A stretch of 64,000 bases of DNA, taken from NCBI GenBank assembly GCA_934169925.1, contig CAKPOO010000002.1:150004-214003 (forward strand), given 5' to 3'. Made by a program: the position numbers and the translations under genes. Below the pieces are notes generated by a model that made no database searches, was not told the origin of the DNA, and saw nothing but the letters and a program-made list of their open reading frames with translations. Origin of the DNA: an uncultured Clostridia bacterium (GTDB lineage: Bacteria > Bacillota > Clostridia > TANB77 > CAG-465). Positions 41,322 to 51,232 of this stretch are shown here, piece after piece (the stretch's first letter is position 1; the number at the start of each line of letters is the position of its first letter).

Positions 41322-43508
41322 TTGGCAACATATATGAGCTTAAAAAATAAAAAAAGAATAATAGTAATAGTAATTGCATGTTCAATCGTTTTTGTAGCAC
41401 TTATACTACAACTTGTGAATGTTCAAATTGTAAAGTATGATTATTATTCACAACTTGCATATAGTCAGCAAACTCGTGAAAGAACTGTTGAAGCAAAAAG
41501 AGGTACTATTTATGATTCTACTGGTAAAAAAGTTTTAGCTCAGAGTATAACTACTAATACGATAAAAGCAGTTCCTACGGGAATTGATAATGATAAAAAA
41601 GAAGAAATATCAAAAAAATTAGCTGAGATATTAGATATTTCTGAAGAAACAATTTTAAATAAACTAAAGAAAACAACCGCAAGTGTTGAACTTGCAAGTA
41701 AAGTTGATGATGAAAAAGCAAAAAAAGTTTTAGAATACTTAAATGAAAATAATATTACTGGAATTAGTATTGACGAAGATACAAAAAGAGTTTATCCATA
41801 TGGTACTTTACTTTCACAAGTTTTAGGTTTTGTTGGTACTGATAATCAAGGCTTAAATGGTATTGAAGCATATTATGATGAAAGTCTTGCCGGTATAAAT
41901 GGTAAAATTGTAGGTAGTACTGATGGTAAAGGTAGGGAAACACCTTTTACTAATGAACAATACGTTGAGGCTGTAAATGGTAAAGATTTAGTATTAACAG
42001 TTGATGCAACTATTCAATCTATTGTTGAAAAATATCTATCACAGGCTGTTAATGATAACTCTTGTGAATATGGAACAGCAGTTGTATTAAATCCTAAAAC
42101 AGGAGAGGTTATTGCAATGGCAACTTATCCTACATATGATGCTAATGATCCTTTTACTATTAATTCAGAAAGTTTAAAAGCAAATTGGGATACATATTCT
42201 ACAGAAGAGAAAAATTCATATTTACAAGCTATGTGGAGAAACAAAGCAATTTCTGATACTGCTGAACCAGGTTCGACTTTTAAAATTGTAACAGCAGCTG
42301 CTGCTTTAGAAGAAAATATAACAAAGATGGATACACCAGGTGTTTTTAATTGTACAGGTACAATGTTAGTTGACACTTGGAAAATAAAATGTTGGAGATA
42401 TTATAACCCTCATGGATCCGAGTCTTTAAGACAAGGAATTATGAATTCTTGTAATCCAGTTTTCATGCAAGTTGGTCTAAAAATTGGAGTAAAAGATTAT
42501 GTTAAATATTTAAAAGCATTTAATCTTTATTCAAGAACAGGTATTGATTTACCAGGTGAAGCTTTTGGAATAATGCATGATGAAAATGCTATGACAAATG
42601 TTGATCTTGCAACTACATCATTTGGTCAAACAATCTCTATAACTACTTTACAAACAGCTGTAAATTACGCAGTTATTGCAAATGGTGGATATTTAGTTCA
42701 ACCATACGTTGTAAAAGAAATAAAAAACGCAGATGGAAATTATGATCAAGTAACAGAGTCAAAAGTATTAAAACAAATAATTTCAACTGAAACTGCAAAT
42801 TCAGTTTTAAGTGCACTTGAATCAACAGTTACAGAGGGTACAGGTAAAGGTGCTAAAGTAAATGGGTATAGAGTTGCAGGAAAAACAGCAACTGGTGAAC
42901 AAGGAAGAGGAGAAAATACTAAATATTTAGCAGGTTTTGCTGCTATTGCTCCAGTAGATGATCCACAACTTGTTATTGCATTTAATCTATACAATCCAGT
43001 TGGTGAAGCAGGTTATGGTGGTGCAACTTTATGTGCTCCAGCAGTTGGTTCTATTATTGATGAATCTTTAAGATATTTAAATGTAGAACCAGATTATACT
43101 TTACAAGAAAATACAATATCAGAAACTGTAATACCAAGTGTTTCTGGAAAGACTTATGAAGAAGCTCAAAAAATATTAGAAGAAAAAGGATTTAAAATTG
43201 CAAAAGGAAATGAATTTTCAAATGATTCTGTTGTTGTAGAGCAAATACCAAAAAGTGGTGCTTCATTAATGAGTGATAGTGTAGTGTATGTGTACTCAAA
43301 TAGCACTGATGCAAAACAGTCTACAACAATAAAAGATGTTAGAAACTTAAATATGCAAACTGCTATAAAAAGTTTGCAATCCCAAGGAATAAATGTAAGG
43401 ATTATGGGAGAGGGATATGTCTTATCACAAGATCCGTCCCCTGGGTCTACACTTGATAAGGGTTCTATAGTAACCTTAAAATGTATAGATACTACAGAAT
43501 TACCTTAA
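41322..43508 (+). CDS. Class B penicillin-binding protein with two PASTA domains (FtsI/SpoVD-like)
   Basis: A 728-residue septal transpeptidase. N-terminal membrane anchor (about residues 14-32), dimerisation/pedestal region, transpeptidase with STFK (S318), SCN (S376) and KTA (K521), then two PASTA domains (about 600-664 and 665-728). PASTA copies occur in both PbpB, the vegetative division PBP, and SpoVD of spore formers; the sequence alone does not choose between them, and in many Clostridia one dcw gene serves. The start is TTG, with GAGGTGAT 6 bases ahead; the in-frame ATG four codons later would be too far from that site. Confidence 0.9.
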   Translation: MATYMSLKNKKRIIVIVIACSIVFVALILQLVNVQIVKYDYYSQLAYSQQTRERTVEAKRGTIYDSTGKKVLAQSITTNTIKAVPTGIDNDKKEEISKKLAEILDISEETILNKLKKTTASVELASKVDDEKAKKVLEYLNENNITGISIDEDTKRVYPYGTLLSQVLGFVGTDNQGLNGIEAYYDESLAGINGKIVGSTDGKGRETPFTNEQYVEAVNGKDLVLTVDATIQSIVEKYLSQAVNDNSCEYGTAVVLNPKTGEVIAMATYPTYDANDPFTINSESLKANWDTYSTEEKNSYLQAMWRNKAISDTAEPGSTFKIVTAAAALEENITKMDTPGVFNCTGTMLVDTWKIKCWRYYNPHGSESLRQGIMNSCNPVFMQVGLKIGVKDYVKYLKAFNLYSRTGIDLPGEAFGIMHDENAMTNVDLATTSFGQTISITTLQTAVNYAVIANGGYLVQPYVVKEIKNADGNYDQVTESKVLKQIISTETANSVLSALESTVTEGTGKGAKVNGYRVAGKTATGEQGRGENTKYLAGFAAIAPVDDPQLVIAFNLYNPVGEAGYGGATLCAPAVGSIIDESLRYLNVEPDYTLQENTISETVIPSVSGKTYEEAQKILEEKGFKIAKGNEFSNDSVVVEQIPKSGASLMSDSVVYVYSNSTDAKQSTTIKDVRNLNMQTAIKSLQSQGINVRIMGEGYVLSQDPSPGSTLDKGSIVTLKCIDTTELP

Positions 43509-43570
43509 TTTTAATACAAAATTTTGTTACATATTAATATGACTATATTATATAATTGGAGGAGTAAAAA

Positions 43571-45040
43571 ATGGTTTTACAATATTTATTAAGAGATTTA
43601 GAAAATTATGAAATTGATGGAGATAATAATGTTGAAATAAACAAAATTGAATATGATTCAAAAAAAATAGAAAAAAATGATATATTTGTAGCAATAAAGG
43701 GCTTTGAAGCTGATGGAAATGATTTTATTGTAGATGCAATTAAAAATGGTGCTGTTTGTGTTATTGTTGAAAAAAATGTTTCTATTTCAAATGTTGAAAA
43801 TGTAACAATCGTTAAAGTTGAAAATACAAGAATTGCTCTTGCAAAAATGGCAGCTTCATACTACGATTATCCAGCAAAAAAAATAAATATGATAGGGATT
43901 ACTGGTACAAAAGGAAAAACAACAACTGCATATATGATAAGAGATATATTAAATGCATCTGGTAAGAAAACAGGTATGATAGGAACTGTATATAACACAT
44001 ATGGAAATGTTATGATTGAATCTAGCAGAACTTCACCAGAAAGTTTAGACTTACAAAAACTTTTAAAAGATATGGTAGATAGTGGTATGAAATATTGTGT
44101 TATGGAAGTAAGCTCTCATGCACTAGAATTACACAGAGTATATGGAATTCATTTTATAATCGGTGTGTTTACAAACTTATCAGAAGAACATTTAGATTTC
44201 CATGGTAATATGGATAATTACTTAAAAGCAAAAGCAAAACTTTTTGAAAATTGTGATTTTGCTCTTGTAAATTCAGATGACATATATACACCAAGATTAT
44301 TAAAAATGATTAATTGTAAAGTTGCAAAATATGGACTTGATAATGATGCTAATTTAACATCTTCTGATGTTAGAGTAAATCCATCATATGTAGAATTTAA
44401 AATGTACATTAATAAAATGTTACAATCAATTGTTGTAAATATACCAGGTAGATTTACAGTGTACAATGCACTTGCAGCAATTGGTGTTTCTAGTTTACTA
44501 AATGTGCAAATGGATGCAATATTACTTGCACTTGCAAATGTTAAAGTGCCAGGTAGATGTGAGGTAATAGACGTAAAAAAAACATTTACAGTTATGGTTG
44601 ATTATGCTCATAATCCTTCAAGTTTAGAAGCAATATTAACTGCAATGAAAAAATCTTCAAAAGGTAGAGTTATTGTAGTATTTGGCTGTGGAGGAAATAG
44701 AGATACTTTAAAAAGAAGTGTTATGGGGGAAATAGCAGGAAGATTAGCTGATTTTACAGTTATTACAACAGATAATCCTAGAAATGAGGATCCAAAAGTA
44801 ATATGTTCTCAAATTGAAGAAGGCATTAAAAAGACAAATGGTCTTTACAAAATAATTGAAAATAGAAAACAAGCAATTGCATTTGCAATGAGAATTGCTT
44901 GGAAAAATGACCTAGTTATTATTGCTGGTAAAGGTCATGAAACATATCAAGAATTAAAAAATGGCAAAAAAATAAAATTTGATGAAAGAGAAGTTGTAAG
45001 AGAAATAGCAGCTTCTATGCCAGATAAAAATATAGAATAA
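43571..45040 (+). CDS. murE: UDP-MurNAc-L-Ala-D-Glu:meso-DAP ligase
   Basis: A 489-residue Mur ligase adding the third residue to the peptidoglycan stem. ATP-binding GITGTKGKTTTAYM, SSRTSPESLDLQ, YCVMEVSSHALELHRV, FTNLSEEHLDFHGNMDNYLKAKA and VMVDYAHNPSSLEAIL are intact. The specificity motif is DNPR (TTDNPRNEDP), which in MurE indicates meso-diaminopimelate rather than lysine. GGAGGAGT precedes the ATG. The expected neighbour murF is absent: mraY follows after 17 bases. Confidence 0.96.
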   Translation: MVLQYLLRDLENYEIDGDNNVEINKIEYDSKKIEKNDIFVAIKGFEADGNDFIVDAIKNGAVCVIVEKNVSISNVENVTIVKVENTRIALAKMAASYYDYPAKKINMIGITGTKGKTTTAYMIRDILNASGKKTGMIGTVYNTYGNVMIESSRTSPESLDLQKLLKDMVDSGMKYCVMEVSSHALELHRVYGIHFIIGVFTNLSEEHLDFHGNMDNYLKAKAKLFENCDFALVNSDDIYTPRLLKMINCKVAKYGLDNDANLTSSDVRVNPSYVEFKMYINKMLQSIVVNIPGRFTVYNALAAIGVSSLLNVQMDAILLALANVKVPGRCEVIDVKKTFTVMVDYAHNPSSLEAILTAMKKSSKGRVIVVFGCGGNRDTLKRSVMGEIAGRLADFTVITTDNPRNEDPKVICSQIEEGIKKTNGLYKIIENRKQAIAFAMRIAWKNDLVIIAGKGHETYQELKNGKKIKFDEREVVREIAASMPDKNIE

Positions 45041-45057
45041 AAAACAAGGAGAAAAAA

Positions 45058-46011
45058 ATGAACACACAAATGTTATATTTTATAATTTCATTTATTGCAA
45101 CAGTAGTAGTTGGAATTATAGTACTTCCAATATTAAAAAAATTAAAAGTATCACAAACAGTAAGAACAGATGGGCCAAAAACTCATTTAGTAAAAAATGG
45201 TACTCCAATAATGGGTGGACTTATGATGTTAATTGTAATTAGTATAGTACTAATAGTTAACTTATTTACAGATAAAGTCATGGTTTTACCTTTGGTAGCT
45301 GTTTTAGGATTTGGAATAATTGGGTTTATTGATGATTTTATAAAGATGGTATTAAGAAGCTCAGATGGATTATCACCAAAAAAGAAAATGCTTGGATTAT
45401 TTATAGTTGTTGCTTTATTTATAGTACTATATTTAAATGTGTTTCATTTAGGTACAGATATTATAATTCCATTTGTAGATCAACCAGTTAGTATGTCAGT
45501 TCCAGTATTTATAATATTTACTGCATTTATACTTCTTGGAACAAGTAATGCAATTAATTTAACTGATGGACTAGATGGTTTAGCATCAGGTGTTGTAGCT
45601 ATTATAATGACATTTTTTACAATAGCAGCTATAAGATTACAAGATACTCAAATGGTTATTTTTGGAGCAACTTGTGTTGGAACTTGCCTTGGATTTTTGG
45701 TATTTAATTTTCATCCTGCAAAAGTATTTATGGGAGATACAGGGTCTTTAGCATTAGGAGGAGCTGTAGCTGCAATAGCTATAATATTAAAAATGCCACT
45801 TTATCTTGCAGTTGTAGCTTTAATTCCTATTATAGATACACTTTCTGTAATATTACAAGTTACATATTTTAAGATAACAAAAGGTAAAAGAATTTTTAAA
45901 ATGGCTCCTTTTCATCACCATCTAGAATTAAGTGGAATGAAAGAAACAAATGTTGTGATTTTATTTTGGGCAATAACATTTGTATGTTGTGTTATAGCAT
46001 ATTTTATTTAA
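45058..46011 (+). CDS. mraY: Phospho-MurNAc-pentapeptide transferase
   Basis: A 317-residue integral membrane enzyme with about ten helices that makes lipid I from UDP-MurNAc-pentapeptide and undecaprenyl phosphate. Signatures: DGPKTHLVKNGTPIMGGL, the DDFIKM catalytic aspartates, NLTDGLDGLASG, FMGDTGSLALGG and the C-terminal PFHHHLELSGMKE. Normal length. AAGGAGAAAA precedes the ATG. murD, which often follows, is not there; ftsW is next. Confidence 0.97.
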   Translation: MNTQMLYFIISFIATVVVGIIVLPILKKLKVSQTVRTDGPKTHLVKNGTPIMGGLMMLIVISIVLIVNLFTDKVMVLPLVAVLGFGIIGFIDDFIKMVLRSSDGLSPKKKMLGLFIVVALFIVLYLNVFHLGTDIIIPFVDQPVSMSVPVFIIFTAFILLGTSNAINLTDGLDGLASGVVAIIMTFFTIAAIRLQDTQMVIFGATCVGTCLGFLVFNFHPAKVFMGDTGSLALGGAVAAIAIILKMPLYLAVVALIPIIDTLSVILQVTYFKITKGKRIFKMAPFHHHLELSGMKETNVVILFWAITFVCCVIAYFI

Positions 46012-46035
46012 AATTACAAAATAATAGAGGTTTAT

Positions 46036-47172
46036 ATGAAAAAAGTAAATTTGTTTTATAAAAAAGGCGACGATAAAATAACTCATATTGATTATGGAAT
46101 GTTAATATCTGTAATAATGCTACTTTGTGTAGGACTGCTTATGGTATCTACTGCAAGTTCATATTATGCACTAACAAATTACTCTGATAGTAATTATTTC
46201 TTTGTAAGACAATTGTTTTTTGCAGTTTTAGGAATAGTTTTTATGCTTTTTTTTGCAAATGTAAATTATAAAAACTTAAAAAAAGCAAGTGGTTTGTTTT
46301 ATATTATTTGTCTTGCATTACTTTTTGCTGTTGCAATACCTGGTGTTGGTTCAGTAAGAAATGGCGCAAGAAGATGGCTTGAAATAGGTGGTATATCGTT
46401 CCAACCATCAGAAATGATGAAATTTGCTTTGATACTTATTACATCAACTTATATAGCAAATAATTACAAAAAAATGAATGGAATTAAATCATATATAGTA
46501 CCTATACTTTATTTAATTGCTGTAATGATAGGTATGTTTTTGCAAAATCACATGAGTGGTATGTTAGTTATGATTGTAGCTTCTTTTTCAATAATATTTG
46601 TAAGTGGTATAAAAATTAATTGGAAGTATTTAATTATATTTGTGATTATTGGAATTGTTGCACTTACAACTTTCATAATGTCTAGTGATTTTAGAAAGCA
46701 AAGAATTGTTGCATTTTTACATCCTGAAGAAGATGTAACAGGGGATAACTGGCAAGTTGCGCAAAGTTTATATGCTATTGGTTCGGGAGGAATTTTTGGT
46801 AGAGGGCTTGGTCAAAGTAGACAAAAATATTTGTGGCTTCCTGAAGCTCAAACTGACTTTATATTTTCAGTTTTAGGTGAAGAATTTGGAATATTTGGAT
46901 CAGTTTTAGTATTGTTAATGTTTGCTTTTATGATATATAGGGGATTTATGATTGCAGTAAAATGCAATGATGCATTTGGCTCTATGGTTGTTACTGGAAT
47001 AATGTCGGTACTTACATTCCAGATATGTGTAAATATAGCAGTTGTAACACACATAATGCCTGTTACTGGTATGCCACTTCCATTTTTTAGTTATGGAGGA
47101 ACTGCACTACTTATTAATTTGTGCGCTATTGGTATTATTCTTAGCGTATCTAGAAATTGTAAAAAAAGTTAG
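46036..47172 (+). CDS. ftsW: SEDS glycosyltransferase FtsW/SpoVE
   Basis: A 378-residue ten-helix SEDS protein that polymerises lipid II at the septum with its class B PBP partner upstream. It begins DYGMLISVIMLLCVGLLMVSTASS, with VRNGARRWLEIGGISFQPSEMMKFALI, the extracellular loop QVAQSLYAIGSGGIFGRGLGQSRQKYLWLPEAQTDFIFSVLGEEFG, and GMPLPFFSYGGTALL, all hallmark SEDS stretches. FtsW and SpoVE are not separable from the sequence alone. AGAGG lies ahead of the ATG. murG starts 9 bases after the stop. Confidence 0.95.
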   Translation: MKKVNLFYKKGDDKITHIDYGMLISVIMLLCVGLLMVSTASSYYALTNYSDSNYFFVRQLFFAVLGIVFMLFFANVNYKNLKKASGLFYIICLALLFAVAIPGVGSVRNGARRWLEIGGISFQPSEMMKFALILITSTYIANNYKKMNGIKSYIVPILYLIAVMIGMFLQNHMSGMLVMIVASFSIIFVSGIKINWKYLIIFVIIGIVALTTFIMSSDFRKQRIVAFLHPEEDVTGDNWQVAQSLYAIGSGGIFGRGLGQSRQKYLWLPEAQTDFIFSVLGEEFGIFGSVLVLLMFAFMIYRGFMIAVKCNDAFGSMVVTGIMSVLTFQICVNIAVVTHIMPVTGMPLPFFSYGGTALLINLCAIGIILSVSRNCKKS

Positions 47173-47181
47173 GTGATATAA

Positions 47182-48300
47182 ATGAACGTACTATTTGCTT
47201 GTGCAGGAACAGGAGGGCATATAAATCCTGCAATTGCAATTGCAAAAATAATTTTAAAAAATAATAAAGATACTAATATTTTATTTGTTGGGACTGAAAA
47301 TGGTCTTGAAAATAAACTAGTAAAAAATGCAGGCTTTGAAATAAAGCATATAAGAACTGGGAAGATAATAAGAGAATTTACTTTAAAGAACTTTTCTCAA
47401 ATGTATAAAGCATATAAAGGAATTTCTGATGCAGAAAAAATAATAAAGGAATTTAAACCTAATTTTGTCGTAGGAACTGGTGGATATATTTGCGTACCTG
47501 TAATGTTTGCTGCAAAAAATAATAAAATTCCATATTTTTTACATGAAAGTAATGCTTTTCCAGGTGTTTCTGTAAAGCTTCTTGCAAATAAGGCAGAAAG
47601 TGTAATGGTAGGATTTGAAGCAGCAAAGGATAGATTAAAAAGAAAAGATAATGTATATTATACTGGTACACCAGCAAAATTTGATTCAAAAAGTTTCGAT
47701 AAATTAGATAAATTAAAATGTAAAAAAGAGTTAAATTTAAATAATATTGATAAAAAGATTATATTTATAACTTGTGGAAGTCAAGGTGCTAAATATATTA
47801 ATGAAGTAGTTATTGATATGGTTTGTAAATTAAAACCAAAAGATTACTTTGTAATTTTAGTAACGGGTGATAAAAACTATGAAGACATAAAGAAAAAAGT
47901 TGATGGATATAAAGTCGAAGATATAGAAAAATATTTAAAACTTGAAAAATTTGTTTTTGATATGGATAAAATGTATAAAGCTGCTGACGTTTGTGTTACA
48001 AGGGCAGGCGCTATGACAATAACAGAACTTTGTATTACGGCAAAACCATCAATATTAATTCCACTTCCAACAGCTGCAGAAAATCATCAGTTTTATAACG
48101 CTAAAGTGTTAGAAGAAGTAAATGCAGCAAAAATATTAGAACAAAAAAATCTTAATAGTAATAGTTTAAATTCAACTATATTGGAGATTATAAAAGATGA
48201 AAATATTGAAAAAATGTCTATTAATGCAAGAAGTAAAATGATTGAAAATGTTGATGAAAAAATATACAATGTATTAGAAAAAGTAGTAAAAAATAAATAG
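47182..48300 (+). CDS. murG: UDP-GlcNAc:lipid I GlcNAc transferase
   Basis: A 372-residue membrane-associated GT-B glycosyltransferase that completes lipid II. N-terminal loop CAGTGGHINPA, then VVGTGGYICVPVMFAAK, FLHESNAFPGVSVK, and the donor site FITCGSQGAK, TRAGAMTITELCITAKPSILIPLPTAAENHQFYNAK. Full length. AGGTGATAT precedes the ATG; the gene begins 9 bases after ftsW and ends 8 bases before divIB, so one transcript is expected. Confidence 0.96.
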   Translation: MNVLFACAGTGGHINPAIAIAKIILKNNKDTNILFVGTENGLENKLVKNAGFEIKHIRTGKIIREFTLKNFSQMYKAYKGISDAEKIIKEFKPNFVVGTGGYICVPVMFAAKNNKIPYFLHESNAFPGVSVKLLANKAESVMVGFEAAKDRLKRKDNVYYTGTPAKFDSKSFDKLDKLKCKKELNLNNIDKKIIFITCGSQGAKYINEVVIDMVCKLKPKDYFVILVTGDKNYEDIKKKVDGYKVEDIEKYLKLEKFVFDMDKMYKAADVCVTRAGAMTITELCITAKPSILIPLPTAAENHQFYNAKVLEEVNAAKILEQKNLNSNSLNSTILEIIKDENIEKMSINARSKMIENVDEKIYNVLEKVVKNK

Positions 48301-48308
48301 GTGTTTTT

Positions 48309-49103
48309 ATGGATAAAAAAAATTATAAAGCAGGAAATGAAGTAAATAAGAAAAAATCAACTAAGAAACAAAAAAGAAAAAATAAGTTTTTAAAAATCTT
48401 TTTAATTACTATAATAATTTTATCAATTTTTGGTTTTGGAATATATTATTTACTTAATAATAGTTATTTTAATTTAGAAAAAATTGAAGTTACAGGTTAT
48501 GAAAATTATACTCCTGAGTTTGTAAAAGAAACTTTAGAAATTCAGTATGGAAATAATATTTTTAAAGAATGGTTTAAAGCATTAAAACATGAAAAGACAT
48601 CACTTTCTTTTGCAAAAGAGATTGATATAAAATTTGTAATACCAAATACTTTAACTGTTAATATTTCTCCAAGAGAGTCAGCATATTTTGCGTATAATAG
48701 TGAAAATGGTAAATATTATTCTTTAGATAATGAGTATTACATTTTAGAGGAAGTTAATATAGAAGATATAAAAGATGAGATTATAATACAATCAATTACT
48801 TTTGATGATAATGTTGTAATAGGTTCAAGATTAAATGAAATTGATATAAAAAAAATTGGTACTTTTCTTAATATAAAAAAAAGTTATGACGAAATGATTG
48901 GTTATGGTAAAGTAACAAAGGTTAATTTTGCTAATTCCTTGACAACCATTGTTATAAATGGTAAACTAAATATAATTTTTCAAAATGATAATAATTTAGC
49001 GTATAATATGAGCTTTTTAAAAGGTATTTTAGAAAAATTAGAAGAAAATCCAGTTGGAACAATCGATATGACAAAAACAAATCCAACATTTTCTTCATAT
49101 TAA
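48309..49103 (+). CDS. divIB: Cell-division protein DivIB/FtsQ
   Basis: A 264-residue bitopic divisome protein. It has a highly basic cytoplasmic N-terminus (residues 1-26), a membrane helix (about 27-49), a POTRA domain (YFNLEKIEVTGYENYTPEFVKETLEIQYGNNIF) and a beta domain (SLSFAKEIDIKFVIPNTLTVNISPRESAYFAY). This is the FtsQ/DivIB order, at its usual place after murG. ATAGGTGTTTTT gives a usable ribosome site. Followed by DUF881 after 14 bases. Confidence 0.9.
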   Translation: MDKKNYKAGNEVNKKKSTKKQKRKNKFLKIFLITIIILSIFGFGIYYLLNNSYFNLEKIEVTGYENYTPEFVKETLEIQYGNNIFKEWFKALKHEKTSLSFAKEIDIKFVIPNTLTVNISPRESAYFAYNSENGKYYSLDNEYYILEEVNIEDIKDEIIIQSITFDDNVVIGSRLNEIDIKKIGTFLNIKKSYDEMIGYGKVTKVNFANSLTTIVINGKLNIIFQNDNNLAYNMSFLKGILEKLEENPVGTIDMTKTNPTFSSY

Positions 49104-49117
49104 GGAGGAAGTTAGAG

Positions 49118-49975
49118 TTGGAAGAAAAAACAGAAATTGAAAATGTTGTTAACTTAGATGAAAATATAGATAATATTGAAAGTAACAATAATAACGATAA
49201 TAATGATAAAAGTAAAGATGAAAATAAAAAGAAAAATAAAAAATCTTTCAAAGAATTTTTCAAAAAATATTCTATAATGAATTATATTGCAATTGGTATT
49301 GCACTATACTTTTTAACAGTTTTGCTTATAGGTCAATTTAAAACTGTTAGTTATTCTGAAGAAATTGTTCAAGGTAAAAGAGAAACTCAACTTTCAGAAG
49401 AACTAATTAATTTAAAATCAAAGTATGATGAATTAGAACAAAATTATAAAAAAGCACAAACAATAGTAGAAGAATATCAAAATAATGCATCAACTAATAA
49501 TGAACTTATAACATCTATGAAAGAAAAAATTAATAATTATTCTCTTCTTGCAGGCGTTACTGATGTAAAAGGAGAAGGAATTGTAATTACTTTAACAGAT
49601 GGAGCTCAAACTGTAGATTCTTCAAATGAAAATGTTTTAGTTCACGATAGTGATTTATTAACTGTTGTAAATGAATTAAGAGCTGCTGGAGCAGAAGCAA
49701 TTTCTATAAATGATCAAAGAATTATATCTACATCTTCAATTAGATGTGTAGGTCCTGTAATACAAGTTAATTACCAAAAGGTTTCAACACCATTTGTAAT
49801 AAAAGCTATTGGTAAATCTGAATATTTAGAAAGTGCAATGAATATAAAAAAAGGAGTTGTTGATCTTTTAAAAGGATATGGAGTAGGTGTTACAGTCGAA
49901 AGAAAATCTAATATTACAATTCCAAAATATGATGGAAATTTAAATTATACAACAGCTCAGTCTGTAAATGAGTAG
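49118..49975 (+). CDS. DUF881 family membrane protein
   Basis: A 285-residue bitopic protein of the DUF881 (YlxW/YlxX-type) family. It has an acidic Asn/Asp-rich cytoplasmic start (residues 1-50), one membrane segment (about 53-71), a coiled coil (about 85-135) and the DUF881 domain (LAGVTDVKGEGIVITLTDG, LLTVVNELRAAGAEAISINDQRI, IRCVGPVIQVN, IKAIGKSEYLESAMNIKKGVVDLL). Usual neighbour of sbp in division clusters. The start is TTG with AAGGAGG 9 bases ahead. Its exact role is unknown; envelope or division is likely from context. Confidence 0.9.
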   Translation: MEEKTEIENVVNLDENIDNIESNNNNDNNDKSKDENKKKNKKSFKEFFKKYSIMNYIAIGIALYFLTVLLIGQFKTVSYSEEIVQGKRETQLSEELINLKSKYDELEQNYKKAQTIVEEYQNNASTNNELITSMKEKINNYSLLAGVTDVKGEGIVITLTDGAQTVDSSNENVLVHDSDLLTVVNELRAAGAEAISINDQRIISTSSIRCVGPVIQVNYQKVSTPFVIKAIGKSEYLESAMNIKKGVVDLLKGYGVGVTVERKSNITIPKYDGNLNYTTAQSVNE

Positions 49976-49984
49976 GAGGTAGAA

Positions 49985-50347
49985 ATGTTAGCTGGAATTT
50001 TAATTTTAATAATTTGTGTTTTACTTGGTATATTAACAGGTCTTAATATAACAATTCCATATTCTTACTCACAGTATATTGCAGTTGCAATTTTAGCTTG
50101 TTTAGATTCAGTTTTTGGGGCATATACAGCAAATATAGGAAAAAAATTTAGTATAAGTGTATTTTTATCAGGTTTCTTTGGAAATGCTTTAATTGCAATA
50201 TTTCTAGTATACCTTGGAGATAAACTAAACCTAGATTTGTATATTGCACCAATAATAGTATTTGGAAGTAGAATTTTAAATAACTTTGCAACATTAAGAA
50301 GAGCATTTATGGCAAAAATACAAGAAAATAAACCAAAAAATGTTTAA
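49985..50347 (+). CDS. sbp: Small basic protein Sbp (DUF1290)
   Basis: A 120-residue membrane protein with three hydrophobic segments and the DUF1290 pattern GLNITIPYSYSQYIAVAILACLDSVFGAYTANI, FLSGFFGNALIAIFLVYLGDKLNLDLYIAPIIVFGSRILNNFATLRR. Conserved next to DUF881 genes in Firmicute division clusters. GAGTAGGAGG overlaps the end of the upstream gene. Function not established. Confidence 0.9.
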   Translation: MLAGILILIICVLLGILTGLNITIPYSYSQYIAVAILACLDSVFGAYTANIGKKFSISVFLSGFFGNALIAIFLVYLGDKLNLDLYIAPIIVFGSRILNNFATLRRAFMAKIQENKPKNV

Positions 50348-50377
50348 TAATATAACAAAAGAAGAGGAGAGATTAAG

Positions 50378-50758
50378 ATGGATTTTAAGAATTTTAAATT
50401 TGATAAAAATAGTTTATTAAAAATAATTTTAGAAATTATAGTAGGGGTAATTTTAGTTGTAACTGTTATAAATATAATACCAGTTCGTGATTTTTATGAT
50501 GATTTAACAATAAAAAATCTTGATTTAACAAGAGAAGAGTTATTAACAAAATACACATTAATTATGTTTTTTATTTCTATTTTGTTATTTTTAGCAGGAT
50601 TTTTATTAGTAAAATTTGCATTTTATATACCATCTTACGTAAATAAATTTAAAGCTACTGTAGGAAATAAAAAGCAAGATAATAAAATAAATGATAGTGT
50701 TAGTAGTGAAGAAAAAATGTCAAGTACCACACAAATATATGATGACGATGATGAATAA
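50378..50758 (+). CDS. Hypothetical two-helix membrane protein of the dcw cluster
   Basis: A 126-residue protein with membrane segments at about residues 14-32 and 64-86, a short extracytoplasmic loop (VRDFYDDLTIKNLDLTREELLTKY) and a polar acidic cytoplasmic tail ending in YDDDDE. Not recognised. It is the last gene before a strong terminator and sits where further DUF881, ftsA or ftsZ genes might be expected, none of which are here. GAGGAGAG precedes the ATG. Confidence 0.72.
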   Translation: MDFKNFKFDKNSLLKIILEIIVGVILVVTVINIIPVRDFYDDLTIKNLDLTREELLTKYTLIMFFISILLFLAGFLLVKFAFYIPSYVNKFKATVGNKKQDNKINDSVSSEEKMSSTTQIYDDDDE

Positions 50759-50766
50759 TTTTATAG

Positions 50767-50816
50767 TAAGTTTATAAAGTAGATTTTAAAGTTTGCTTTA
50801 TAAACTTATTTTTTTG
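50767..50816 (+). terminator. Intrinsic terminator closing the dcw cluster
   Basis: Arms TAAGTTTATAAAG and CTTTATAAACTTA, then T7. Confidence 0.88.
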
Positions 50817-50866
50817 TACATATTTTTATAATTAATTTAATATATTTTATTATAGGATGTGATTAT

Positions 50867-51226
50867 ATGAAATTATTAAAAAGTTATATAATAAATATTG
50901 CAATATCATTTTTGATTACTTTTTTGTTATTATGTTTGAGTGCAGCGATTTTTGCATATACTAATATAAATGATATACATATGCAAAGTTTTGTATTAGG
51001 AATTATAGTACTTTCAGTATTAGTAGGATCTTTTTTACTTACAATAAAATTAAAGAAAAAAGGATTATTGTATGGTTTACTATATGGATTTATATATTTT
51101 ATATTAGTGTATATAATATCATGTATTTCAAATGGATTTATTATTTTTAATAATATTGCTTTGCTATATTTGATTTTATCAGCAGTTTCAGGAATTATTG
51201 GTGGAATTATAGGAGTAAATGTATAA
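50867..51226 (+). CDS. TIGR04086-type membrane protein
   Basis: A 119-residue protein with four predicted membrane helices and little else, matching the general form of the TIGR04086/YrzE-like family: glycine-rich final helix SAVSGIIGGIIGVNV, and IKLKKKGLLYGLLYGFIYFILVY in the middle. GATGTG gives a weak ribosome site. spoIVB starts only six bases after its stop, so the two are co-transcribed. Function unknown. Confidence 0.7.
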   Translation: MKLLKSYIINIAISFLITFLLLCLSAAIFAYTNINDIHMQSFVLGIIVLSVLVGSFLLTIKLKKKGLLYGLLYGFIYFILVYIISCISNGFIIFNNIALLYLILSAVSGIIGGIIGVNV

Positions 51227-51232
51227 TAAATT

